64,000 bases of DNA from Microthrixaceae bacterium (GTDB taxonomy: Bacteria > Actinomycetota > Acidimicrobiia > Acidimicrobiales > DATDAH01): NCBI GenBank assembly GCA_020637195.1, contig JACJWK010000003.1, forward strand, positions 62,001 through 126,000, read 5' to 3'. The translations under genes were made by a program, and so were the position numbers. Shown in pieces: positions 45,513 to 53,078 of this stretch (positions are counted from its first letter, which is position 1; each line of letters begins with the position of its first letter). The notes beneath the pieces were generated by a model. That model saw nothing but the letters and a program-made list of their open reading frames with translations, ran no database searches and had not been told where the DNA came from.

Positions 45513-46118
45513 GTGCCCGCATCACCCGACCGCAGCGGCGCCGAGACACGCGACGCGATCATCGAGACCGCCGCCCGCGTCTTCCGGGAGAAGGGCTACG
45601 AGACCGCCACCCTCGGCGAGATCGCCGAGGAGCTGGGCATCACCCGCTCGGCGGTGCTCCACCACTTCACCTCCAAGGAGACCCTCCTGCTCGAGGTGGT
45701 GGACCCCATCGTCACGGCCCTCGACGCACTGCTCGACCGCCGCGAGGCGGCGGGCCGGCTCACGGCGCGCACCCGCCGGCCCTTCCTCGTCGAGCTGGTC
45801 GACATCATCTGCGACCACCCGGACGCGGCGACCATCATGGGGTTCGACGCCAGCATCCGCCACCGGCTCGGCGACCACCTCCAGATCAGCGAGCGCGGCG
45901 TGCGCTTCGCCAAGCTGGCGACGATCAACCAGGACGACCCGCACGCCGCGGTGCGGGCCTTCGCGGCGCTGGGCGCCATGCTCCGCCCGGCCTACAACCC
46001 GGGCCACCTCGTCGACCTCGCCGACCCCGAGGTGCGCCGCACGATCGTCGACTGCGCGATGGCGGTGTACCGCACCGCCCCCCGCCCGCCGGCGACGACT
46101 CCCGTCGACGCCGGGTAG
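45513..46118 (+). CDS. TetR-family transcriptional regulator
   Basis: A 201-aa TetR-family regulator with HTH ATLGEIAEELGITRSAVLHH (about 29-48) followed by a ligand domain. The start is set at GTG 45513 (SD GGAG 5-6 nt upstream), because the codons from 45447 to 45512 have low GC3, whereas those after 45513 match the genome. The gene is divergent from the camelysin-like unit across 250 bp that carries two palindromes of TetR-operator form. It is therefore the leading candidate regulator of that unit and of the sister site at 37.17 kb. The ligand is unknown. Confidence 0.85.
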   Translation: MPASPDRSGAETRDAIIETAARVFREKGYETATLGEIAEELGITRSAVLHHFTSKETLLLEVVDPIVTALDALLDRREAAGRLTARTRRPFLVELVDIICDHPDAATIMGFDASIRHRLGDHLQISERGVRFAKLATINQDDPHAAVRAFAALGAMLRPAYNPGHLVDLADPEVRRTIVDCAMAVYRTAPRPPATTPVDAG

Positions 46119-46128
46119 CTTGCGCCCC

Positions 46129-46653
46129 ATGGGCGCACCCCCGTCCCCCCGGGTCCCCGGCCTCGACTGCCGGCTCGTCCGCCACGACGACGGGGACGTG
46201 CCGTGGATCGCCGTGCGCAGCCAGCGGGGCGCCGACGGGCGCGAGGCCCACGTCTGGGAGCGGTGGGTGGCCTTCTCGGTCGATCCGCTCTACCTCGCCC
46301 TCTTCGCCCGGTGGGACCCGGGGATGATCGTGCGCCGACACGGCCACCACAGCCCGCACACCCTCACCGTCCTGCGCGGGTCGTTCTCGTGCGACGGCAC
46401 CGAGCTCGGGGTCGGCGACCACCTCGAGCTGCCCCTCGGCGCCTCGTTCGGCCCGTTCGTGGCGGGGCCCGACGGCGTCGAGCTCTACGAGGTCATGATG
46501 GGCGACCCCCGGTCGTGGAGCGACGAGCCCGAGGCGCTGGCCGCGGTCCTCGCCGAGCACGGGGTCACCCCGCTCCCCGACCCCCCGATCGAGCTGCCCG
46601 CCGGACTCGAGGACCTGCGTGCGGTGTTCTCGGCCCCGACCGAGGGAGAATGA
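46129..46653 (+). CDS. Cupin-domain protein
   Basis: A 174-aa single-domain cupin. The metal motif is RRHGHHSPHTLTVLRGSF (about 67-84), with three His and the G-x-F turn, and the second box is in GDHLELPLGASFGPF. The metal or ligand use cannot be told. The start is ATG 46129. Its stop overlaps the ATG of the next gene or precedes it by 5 bp, so it is co-translated with the amidohydrolase. Confidence 0.85.
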   Translation: MGAPPSPRVPGLDCRLVRHDDGDVPWIAVRSQRGADGREAHVWERWVAFSVDPLYLALFARWDPGMIVRRHGHHSPHTLTVLRGSFSCDGTELGVGDHLELPLGASFGPFVAGPDGVELYEVMMGDPRSWSDEPEALAAVLAEHGVTPLPDPPIELPAGLEDLRAVFSAPTEGE

Positions 46654-46658
46654 ACCCC

Positions 46659-47888
46659 ATGCCTGGTGACGTCGCTCACACGCCGGCCGAAGCCGACCTG
46701 CCGCTCATCATCTCGGTCGACGACCACGTCATGGAGCCGAAGGACCTGTGGCAGCGCGAGTTGCCCGCCTCGCTCCGCGACCGCGGGCCGCGGGTCGTGC
46801 GCGAGCGGGTGAAGCTCGAGTTCACCGGTGGCCACTACGGCTTCACCCGTGGCGCTCCCGACGGCGACTGGTGCGACGTCTGGCTGTTCGACGACCTGGT
46901 CACGCCCACCGGGCTGCTCCACGCGCCGGCGGGGATGCCCCGCGAGGAGCAGCGCAACGTCCCCGCCACCTACGACGACTTCCGGCCCGGCACCTACGAC
47001 CAGGCGGCGCGGCTGGCCGACATGGACCTGAACCACGTCGAGGCCGCCATCAACTACCCCAACATCTTCCCCCGGTTCGCGGGCCAGGGCTTCCTCGAGC
47101 GGGCCGACAAGGACCTCGCCCTCGCCTGCCTGCGCATCTACAACGACTGGATGATCGACGAGTGGTCCGCCGGCGCCGGCGCCGGCCGGCTCATCCCCCT
47201 CACCCTCGTTCCCCTGTGGGACCCGTCGCTCGCGGCCGACGAGCTCCGGCGCTGCGCGGCCAAGGGCAGCCACGCCGTCGCCTTCAGCGAGAACCCCTCC
47301 AAGCTGGGCTGCCCGTCGATGTACACGGGCGACTGGGACGTGCTCTGGGCGGCCGCCGAGGAGACCGACACGACGGTGTCGATGCACATCGGCTCGTCGT
47401 CGTCCATGCCGTCGACGTCGCCCGACGCACCCCTGGCCACGTCGATGTCGCTCTACGCGCAGAACGCCCAGGGCTCGCTGGCCGACTGGGTGTTCTCGGG
47501 CACCCTCGAGCGCTTCGCCACGCTGAAGATCGCCTACGCCGAGAGCCAGGTGGGTTGGATGCCGTTCCAGCTCGAGCGCATGGACGCGGTCTGGGCCGAG
47601 GGCCGCGGCGGCGTGGGCGGCCCCGTCCTTCCGAGCGAGCAGGTCCGGGGCCGCGTCTACGGCTGCGTGTTCGACGACCTGCACGGCCTCAAGTGCCGGG
47701 ACGACGTGGGCATCGACCAGATCCTGTTCGAGACCGACTACCCCCACTCCGACGGGACGTTCCCCCACTCCCGCAAGGTCGCCCACGAGCTCTTCGTGGC
47801 CGCGGGCATGGACGCCGGCGAGTGCCGCAAGGTGCTCCGCGACAACGCCATCGCCGCCTACGGCCTGGAGCGCTTCGGGCTGGGTTGA
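46659..47888 (+). CDS. Amidohydrolase family 2 protein
   Basis: A 409-aa TIM-barrel hydrolase of the Amidohydro_2 kind (decarboxylase or lactonase branch). It has ISVDDHVMEP at the first metal position (Asp-x-His), TTVSMHIGSSSS with the barrel His, and ETDYPHSDGTFPHS with the metal Asp near the end. The start is ATG 46659, since AGGGAG is 10 nt upstream; ATG 46650 would be adjacent to it. It pairs with the cupin gene. Substrate unknown; aromatic-acid or ring-cleavage products are possible. Confidence 0.9.
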   Translation: MPGDVAHTPAEADLPLIISVDDHVMEPKDLWQRELPASLRDRGPRVVRERVKLEFTGGHYGFTRGAPDGDWCDVWLFDDLVTPTGLLHAPAGMPREEQRNVPATYDDFRPGTYDQAARLADMDLNHVEAAINYPNIFPRFAGQGFLERADKDLALACLRIYNDWMIDEWSAGAGAGRLIPLTLVPLWDPSLAADELRRCAAKGSHAVAFSENPSKLGCPSMYTGDWDVLWAAAEETDTTVSMHIGSSSSMPSTSPDAPLATSMSLYAQNAQGSLADWVFSGTLERFATLKIAYAESQVGWMPFQLERMDAVWAEGRGGVGGPVLPSEQVRGRVYGCVFDDLHGLKCRDDVGIDQILFETDYPHSDGTFPHSRKVAHELFVAAGMDAGECRKVLRDNAIAAYGLERFGLG

Positions 47889-47917
47889 CCGGGCCGCCGC
47901 TCCGCGCGGCGGCTGCG

Positions 47918-50002
47918 TCAGGGGGCGGTGGCCCGCAGGACCAGCAGGGCGATGTCGTCGTCGCGCCGGTCGATGGGCAGGATGGCCGCCAGGGCCCGGT
48001 GGATGGCCTCGGCCGTGCCCTCCGCGCTGCCGCCGTCGCGAGCGGCGGCGGCCACCAGGTCGAGGACCCCGGCGTCGTCCAGGTCGTGGGGCGGCGCCAC
48101 GTCGGACACGCCGTCGGTGTACAGCACGAGCGCGTCCCCCGGCTCGAGGGTGACGACCACCGGATGGACCCGCACCTTCTCGAACACGCCGACGAGCGTG
48201 CCCGGAACCCCCACGAACTGCGACCCGCCGTCGCGCCGGACGAGCACCGGGAGCGGATGGCCGGCGGCGGTGACCTCGACCTCGACGCCGGCGGCGGCGT
48301 GGCGCAGGCCGAGGTAGGCCGCGGTCAGGAACCCGTCGGTCCCGGCCTCGAGCATCGCCCGGTTGAGCCAGCCGAAGATGGCCCCGGGGTCGTCGTGTCG
48401 CCACGCCGACTGGCGGATGCTGTGGCGGGCCATGCTCGTGAGCGCCGCGGCGGCGGGACCGGTGCCGCACACGTCGCCGACCACCGCCGCCCAGGCGTCC
48501 TCCGCGGTGGGGAACAGGTCGTAGAAGTCGCCGCCGACCTCGGTGCCCTCGCCGGCGGCCCAGTACCGCACCGCGGCGTCGATGCCCGGGATGGCCGGGA
48601 GCCGGTCGGGCAACAGGCTCTGCTGGAGGGTCGTGGCGATGCGGTGCTGCTGCTCGGCCAGACGCCGGTTCTCGACGGCCGAGGCCACACGGCTGGCCAC
48701 CGCCTGGGCCAGGGTCAGGTCGTCGTCGGTGTAGCGGCGGCGGGAGCTCGTCATGACCAACTGGAGGGCGCCGATCACCCGGCCCCGCTTCACGAGGGGG
48801 ACCCCCAGCGCGCTGCGCAGGGCGAGCTGGTCGACGATCCGGCGGGCATCGTCGTCGGCGCCCACCTCGTCGAGCACCGCGTCGTCGATCTCGGGGTAGA
48901 ACTGCGGCTCGCCGGTGCGGATGATGGCGGGGACCCCGGTGGCCGCGTCGGGGTCGTACGGGTACCGCTCGGCGACCTCCCGGGCGAAGGCCACCATGTC
49001 GGGATCCACGTGGTAGGTCTCGACCTCGGGGACCTTCGCGGTGGGCTCGGTGAGCACGTGGATGGAGCACCAGTCGGCCAGCCGGGGCACGAGCACCCGC
49101 ACGATCCCGGCCATCACCTCCTGGGTGGTGGCGGCCTGGCCGATGGCCTCGTTCACCCAGGCCAGCAGCTCGAGCCGCTCCCGGTGCAGGCGCTCCTGCT
49201 CGGCGGCCTGGAGCGCGGCCGCGGCCGCCGCTTCCTGCTCGAGGCGCCGCTGGACGACGACGGTGTTGTCGAGGCTGCACCCGATGGCCCCGGTGACGAC
49301 GCCGTCGGCGTCGACGGTGGGTCGGCCGGCGCCCGCGATCCAACGCTCGCGGCCGTCCGGCAGCACCGCCCGGTGCTCGACGCGGTACGGGGCGCCGGTG
49401 CGGGAGGCCTCCTCGATCGTGGCCAGGGTGCGGGCCCGGTCGTCGGGGTGCAGGGCCGCGACGTAGCGCTCGAAGGTGCCGTCGAACGATCCCGGCGCGA
49501 AGCCGTAGAGCTCCTCCATGCGCTCGTCCCACACGACCTCGCCGGTCTCGCGGTTCCAGCGGAACGTGCCCAGCCCCGCCGCGTCGAGCGCGAGCTGGAG
49601 GTGCTCGGTGGACTCGCGTGCCTGCCGCTCGAGGTCACGGCGGTCCGAGAGGTCCTCGGTCGTGCCGATGATGCCGACGACCTCGCCACCGTCGCCGCGG
49701 ATCGGGGCCACCGCCGTGTAGACGTGCAGCGGCCTGCCGTCCCGCCGCACCACCTGTCGCTCGCCCACGAAGGTCTCGCCGGCGAGCAGCGCCGCCATCA
49801 GGTCCGTGTCGTGCTGCTCGCGCACGGCGTCGGGGACCAGCACGTCGAGGACGTGGTGCCCGAGGACGTCCGCTTCCCGCCACCCGTAGAGCCGCTCCGC
49901 CTGGGCGCTCCACGCCACGATCCGACCGGCGACGTCGCAGACCACGACGGCACGGGGCAGGGCATCGAGCAGCGCCTTGGCGGTCAGTTCGTCGGCGTGC
50001 AC
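47918..50002 (-). CDS. PAS-PAS-GAF-PP2C (RsbU-like) phosphatase
   Basis: A 694-aa sensor phosphatase. PAS domains lie at about 5-125 (GRIVAWSAQAERLYGWREAD) and 130-255 (FRWNRETGEVVWDERMEELY). A short coiled segment and a GAF domain (about 285-445, IHVLTEPTAKVPEVETYHVD) follow, then a PP2C/SpoIIE phosphatase from about 455. The phosphatase shows GGDFYDLF, VVGDVCGTGP and LYTDGVSD with the metal Asp residues. Such proteins dephosphorylate a STAS antagonist in response to a signal. Start GTG 50002. It is the natural partner of the RsbV/RsbW pair at 7.0-7.8 kb, though 40 kb away; this link is inferred. Confidence 0.9.
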   Translation of the reverse strand: MHADELTAKALLDALPRAVVVCDVAGRIVAWSAQAERLYGWREADVLGHHVLDVLVPDAVREQHDTDLMAALLAGETFVGERQVVRRDGRPLHVYTAVAPIRGDGGEVVGIIGTTEDLSDRRDLERQARESTEHLQLALDAAGLGTFRWNRETGEVVWDERMEELYGFAPGSFDGTFERYVAALHPDDRARTLATIEEASRTGAPYRVEHRAVLPDGRERWIAGAGRPTVDADGVVTGAIGCSLDNTVVVQRRLEQEAAAAAALQAAEQERLHRERLELLAWVNEAIGQAATTQEVMAGIVRVLVPRLADWCSIHVLTEPTAKVPEVETYHVDPDMVAFAREVAERYPYDPDAATGVPAIIRTGEPQFYPEIDDAVLDEVGADDDARRIVDQLALRSALGVPLVKRGRVIGALQLVMTSSRRRYTDDDLTLAQAVASRVASAVENRRLAEQQHRIATTLQQSLLPDRLPAIPGIDAAVRYWAAGEGTEVGGDFYDLFPTAEDAWAAVVGDVCGTGPAAAALTSMARHSIRQSAWRHDDPGAIFGWLNRAMLEAGTDGFLTAAYLGLRHAAAGVEVEVTAAGHPLPVLVRRDGGSQFVGVPGTLVGVFEKVRVHPVVVTLEPGDALVLYTDGVSDVAPPHDLDDAGVLDLVAAAARDGGSAEGTAEAIHRALAAILPIDRRDDDIALLVLRATAP

Positions 50003-50097
50003 CCGGCGCTCTCGGATCGCTCGGGGCCGGGCCCGCAGGTCGGGGGAATCCGCAGAGCCTAGCGGCGACTGTTACGGGATGACGACGGTCGTCACGA

Positions 50098-50112
50098 TGC
50101 AACCAATGGGTC
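50098..50112 (-). promoter_or_regulatory. Shared 15-bp motif upstream of the PP2C gene
   Basis: GACCCATTGGTTGCA on the minus strand, identical to 45367-45381 on the plus strand inside the surface-gene operator cluster. It is about 96 nt upstream of the phosphatase start. The other half of the inverted repeat is missing. Confidence 0.35.
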
Positions 50113-50120
50113 ACACCGGA

Positions 50121-50145
50121 CGGCCCGCTCCGAAGAGGCGGGCCG
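50121..50145 (-). terminator. Hairpin after the small secreted protein gene
   Basis: 8-bp stem (CGGCCCGC at 50121-50128, GCGGGCCG at 50138-50145), 9-nt loop, 18 nt beyond the stop at 50163. No U tract. Confidence 0.55.
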
Positions 50146-50162
50146 CCCGGCGCGCGCCGACG

Positions 50163-50669
50163 TCAGTCCTCGATGCAGTACACCCGCGCCGAGAGGGTCC
50201 GGTTGAAGCCGGTGGCGTTGAACCCCTTGACGGTGGCCGAGTTGTTGCCGGCGTTGAGCTCGACCGCGGTGACGGTGAGGTCCGCGATGCTCTGGTCCCA
50301 GGTGAAGCCACCCGAGATGACCTGGTAACCGGCGGGGCAGGTGGCGGTGGCCTGACCGGCGGTCCCCGCGCTGACCGGGCTGCCGCTGCCCACGATCCAC
50401 GTGCCCTTCAACTCGTCGGCGCCGACCGCGTCGGTGGCGATCTCGTCCTGGCGCACGGCGTCGGTCTTGATGTGGAAGTGGCGGATCGCGTTGGACGCGA
50501 TGTCGACGCGGGTGACCTGCCCGTTGATGATGTCGCCGGAGTCGACGGTGTTCAGGCCGGGCAGGGCCCAGGCCGTGCCCTGGAGCGCGACGAACAGCGC
50601 GAGCGCGCCGAGCACGGTGCCGAGGCGCGGCAGCGGGACGGGGCCGATCTTGCGACGGCGGTCGGACAT
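50163..50669 (-). CDS. Secreted protein with beta-solenoid-like repeats
   Basis: A 168-aa exported protein. A signal peptide (LGALALFVALQGTAWALPGL) precedes short repeats of the form SGDIINGQV/TRVDIASNAI/RHFHIKTDAV/RQDEIATDAV (about 40-80) that look like a small beta-helix, then a beta domain with Cys (ATCPAGYQVISGG, ARVYCIED). This type is common in actinobacteria and unassigned. The start is ATG 50669 with GGGGGAT upstream. It ends in a hairpin. It is divergent from the methyltransferase (103 bp). Confidence 0.75.
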   Translation of the reverse strand: MSDRRRKIGPVPLPRLGTVLGALALFVALQGTAWALPGLNTVDSGDIINGQVTRVDIASNAIRHFHIKTDAVRQDEIATDAVGADELKGTWIVGSGSPVSAGTAGQATATCPAGYQVISGGFTWDQSIADLTVTAVELNAGNNSATVKGFNATGFNRTLSARVYCIED

Positions 50670-50772
50670 GGTGGGATCCCCCTCTGGGTGGACGGTGTCG
50701 GAACGCACCCCACCGTAGCCATCCGGCTGCAACCGGTCGGTCGCGCCGTTCGCGCCCGAGTAGACAGGCGCG

Positions 50773-51543
50773 ATGACACCGACCGGTGGGGACCGCCTCG
50801 TCCGGAACCGGGCGGTCTGGGACGACGTGAACGCCCAGGTCACGGATCCCGGCGCCGCCGCGCGCTGGTCCCGGCCAGGGATCGTCTGGGGCCTGTTCGA
50901 CGCCCCCGAGGCCGGACTGCGCCTGCTCGGCGACGTCCGGGGCCAGGCGGTGGCCGAGCTCGGGGCGGGGACCGCGTACCTCTCCGCGTGGCTCGCCCGC
51001 GCTGGGGCCCGGCCCGTCGCCGTGGACCTGAGCCGCGCCCAGCTGGCGACGGCGGCCCGATGCCAGGCCGACCTGGGGCCCCGCTTCCCGCTGGTCGAGG
51101 GCGACGCGGCCGCGGTGCCGCTGCGAGCGGGGTCGTTCGACCTCGTCGTCAGCGAGTACGGCGCCGCGCCGTGGTGCGAGCCGGCCGCGTGGCTCGGCGA
51201 GGCCGCCCGCATCCTGCGCCCGGGCGGCCGGCTGGTGTTCCTCACGAACAGCGTCCTGGCCGCACTGTGCGTTCCCGAGGACGAGGGGTTCGCCACCGAC
51301 CGCCTCCAGCGCTCGCTGCGGGACCTCTCCCCGGTGGCGTGGCCGGGCGGCGGCGTCGAGCACCATCCCGGTCACGGCGAGTGGATCCGGCTGCTGACCG
51401 CGGCCGGATTCGTCGTCGACGCGCTCCACGAGCTGACGGCCCCGGCCGGCGCCACCACCCACGACGACTACGAGATCGTCTCCGCCGAGTGGGCGAGCCG
51501 ATGGCCCGCGGAGGACGTGTGGGTGGCGCACCGGCCCCCCTGA
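50773..51543 (+). CDS. Class I SAM-dependent methyltransferase
   Basis: A 256-aa methyltransferase. The SAM motif is VAELGAGTAYLSAWLARAGA (about 59-78), motif II PVAVDLSRAQL, and motif III near FDLVVSEYGAAPW, followed by ARILRPGGRLVFLTN. The C-terminal part EIVSAEWASRWPAEDVWVA closes the fold. Substrate unknown. The start is ATG 50773. It converges with the matrixin gene (19 bp between stops). Confidence 0.9.
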   Translation: MTPTGGDRLVRNRAVWDDVNAQVTDPGAAARWSRPGIVWGLFDAPEAGLRLLGDVRGQAVAELGAGTAYLSAWLARAGARPVAVDLSRAQLATAARCQADLGPRFPLVEGDAAAVPLRAGSFDLVVSEYGAAPWCEPAAWLGEAARILRPGGRLVFLTNSVLAALCVPEDEGFATDRLQRSLRDLSPVAWPGGGVEHHPGHGEWIRLLTAAGFVVDALHELTAPAGATTHDDYEIVSAEWASRWPAEDVWVAHRPP

Positions 51544-51562
51544 CGGCCGACCCCGTCGGCGC

Positions 51563-52807
51563 TCAGGTGGCGGTGAACGTGGCCCGGCCGACGTCGCCCC
51601 GGCCGGGCGCGGCGACGGGCGCCACCGCCACCAGCGTGTTGGTCCGTTGCCCGCGGCGCACGCCCGGGCCGATCCAGACCTTCACCCGGATCGTGAACGA
51701 CTCCCCCGGGGCCAGCACGGGGGTGACGAACCCGGCCCCGGCGACCTCCGTGGTGACGTTGCGCTTGTCGGGCAGCACCTGGTAGCGGCGCGTCTTCTTG
51801 CCGCTCGAGCCCGGGCCCTGGACGACGAACGCGGTCGGCAGCGCACCGTCGTTCGTGACGCGCACGTCGAAGCGCCCCTTGGTGCCCCGACGCACGGTCC
51901 CGTAGACGGTCTGACCGGCGGCGTCGGTGTTGTACAGCCGCTTCTTGCGCCACGCCCCGCCGGGCACGACCCGGGTCTCCACGTCGGCCCGAGCCACCGG
52001 GGGGCCGTAGCGGGCGCGCGCCTGGTTGACGTCCCACGAGTGCGGGAGCGGCGCCTGGGCGGTGTTGACGGACGCGCACATGATCGACCGGTTCGCGGTC
52101 GCGGTCGCCGGGCACTTCTTCGCCGGCGCGTGGCCGGTGATCCCCAACGCGTGGCCGATCTCGTGGATGGCGATGAGCCGCAGCGGCGTCGCGCCGTCGA
52201 GGGTGGTCCACCGCTCGGCGTCGTCGAAGTGCACGTCGCCGGCGGCCGTGTTCGACGGCGGCGGCGGGAAGAAGGCGTGCGCCGCCACCCCGCCCGGCCC
52301 GTCGAAGGACGGGTCGACGCCGTACGGGTCCTGTCCGGGCGTGTGGTCGCCGACGCCGAACAGGATGCGGATGTCGGGGACGCCGCACAGCGGGTCGGCG
52401 AACGGCAACCCGCAGTCGGGCACCTTGACGAAGGTCACACCGGTCACCGACGCCCAGGCCTCGAACGCAGCGGCCAGCTCGGCCACCTGGGTGGCTCGAC
52501 TCAGGTCGCCGGTGTGGTTGACCATGCCCCACGTCACGACGTCGGTCGGCCACGCGGCGAGCGCCTCGGGGGGTGGCCCGCCCGTCGGCGAGACCACGTC
52601 GTCGCCGAGGTCGACCACTCCGGGGTCCGCGGGATCGGCCACCGCGACGACGGGCGTCGGGGCCGGCGTGGCCGTCGGGGCCGGGCCGACCAGCGCCACG
52701 GCGCCCACCAGCAGCAGCGACGCCCCCGCACCGCCGACCCGCCGTGGGTGGGGTCGCGTCGTGGTCGTCCGTTCTCCCCGCCCGAGCCGCGGCCAACGCC
52801 CGGTCAT
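51563..52807 (-). CDS. Secreted matrixin-like zinc metalloprotease
   Basis: A 414-aa exported protease candidate (M10 family). The signal segment is ASLLLVGAVALVGPAPTATP. The catalytic domain (about 75-270) has the zinc motif HEIGHALGITGH and the Met-turn ANRSIMCASVN. After it comes a beta domain (about 300-414, RFDVRVTNDGALPTAFVVQG; PVLAPGESFTIRVKVWIG) of CARDB type. The start is ATG 52807 (GGGAG 6 nt upstream); GTG 52831 is possible. A perfect palindrome lies 52 nt upstream. Target proteins unknown, perhaps the surface proteins encoded nearby. Confidence 0.85.
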   Translation of the reverse strand: MTGRWPRLGRGERTTTTRPHPRRVGGAGASLLLVGAVALVGPAPTATPAPTPVVAVADPADPGVVDLGDDVVSPTGGPPPEALAAWPTDVVTWGMVNHTGDLSRATQVAELAAAFEAWASVTGVTFVKVPDCGLPFADPLCGVPDIRILFGVGDHTPGQDPYGVDPSFDGPGGVAAHAFFPPPPSNTAAGDVHFDDAERWTTLDGATPLRLIAIHEIGHALGITGHAPAKKCPATATANRSIMCASVNTAQAPLPHSWDVNQARARYGPPVARADVETRVVPGGAWRKKRLYNTDAAGQTVYGTVRRGTKGRFDVRVTNDGALPTAFVVQGPGSSGKKTRRYQVLPDKRNVTTEVAGAGFVTPVLAPGESFTIRVKVWIGPGVRRGQRTNTLVAVAPVAAPGRGDVGRATFTAT

Positions 52808-52858
52808 CACTGCTCCCGCCGAGTCCGACACCAGATCCTGGAAGGATTGTCGGCCCGA

Positions 52859-52874
52859 CTGACCGGCCGGTCAG
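52859..52874. promoter_or_regulatory. 16-bp perfect palindrome upstream of the matrixin gene
   Basis: CTGACCGGCCGGTCAG, symmetric, 52 nt from the matrixin start. It has the same TGACCG/CGGTCA halves as 39520-39535. Confidence 0.6.
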
Positions 52875-53078
52875 CCGATCGAGCGGTTCGTGACCCGATC
52901 GTGACCGATCGGCGACCTGGCCCCGCGCGAAACGCCGCGCCAGTGACACCGGTGATGGGTCACGGCAGCATGGCGGCGTCGCTCCACGGACATGGTCGTA
53001 CCGCCCCGGTGACACGTGCTTCCGGGTCGGGTACGCCTGGTCCCAGCGTGTGTCGATCGGTGATCGGCGCGGGTCGGT

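Noticed and set aside
46485..50062. Long ORFs opposite the amidohydrolase and PP2C genes (1,015 and 1,104 aa)
   Set aside because: They run across real genes on the other strand and show no family motifs.
52875..53078. Repeated GACCGATCGG-like words in the gap before the cyclase gene stop
   Set aside because: Short, irregular and not symmetric; background composition explains them.
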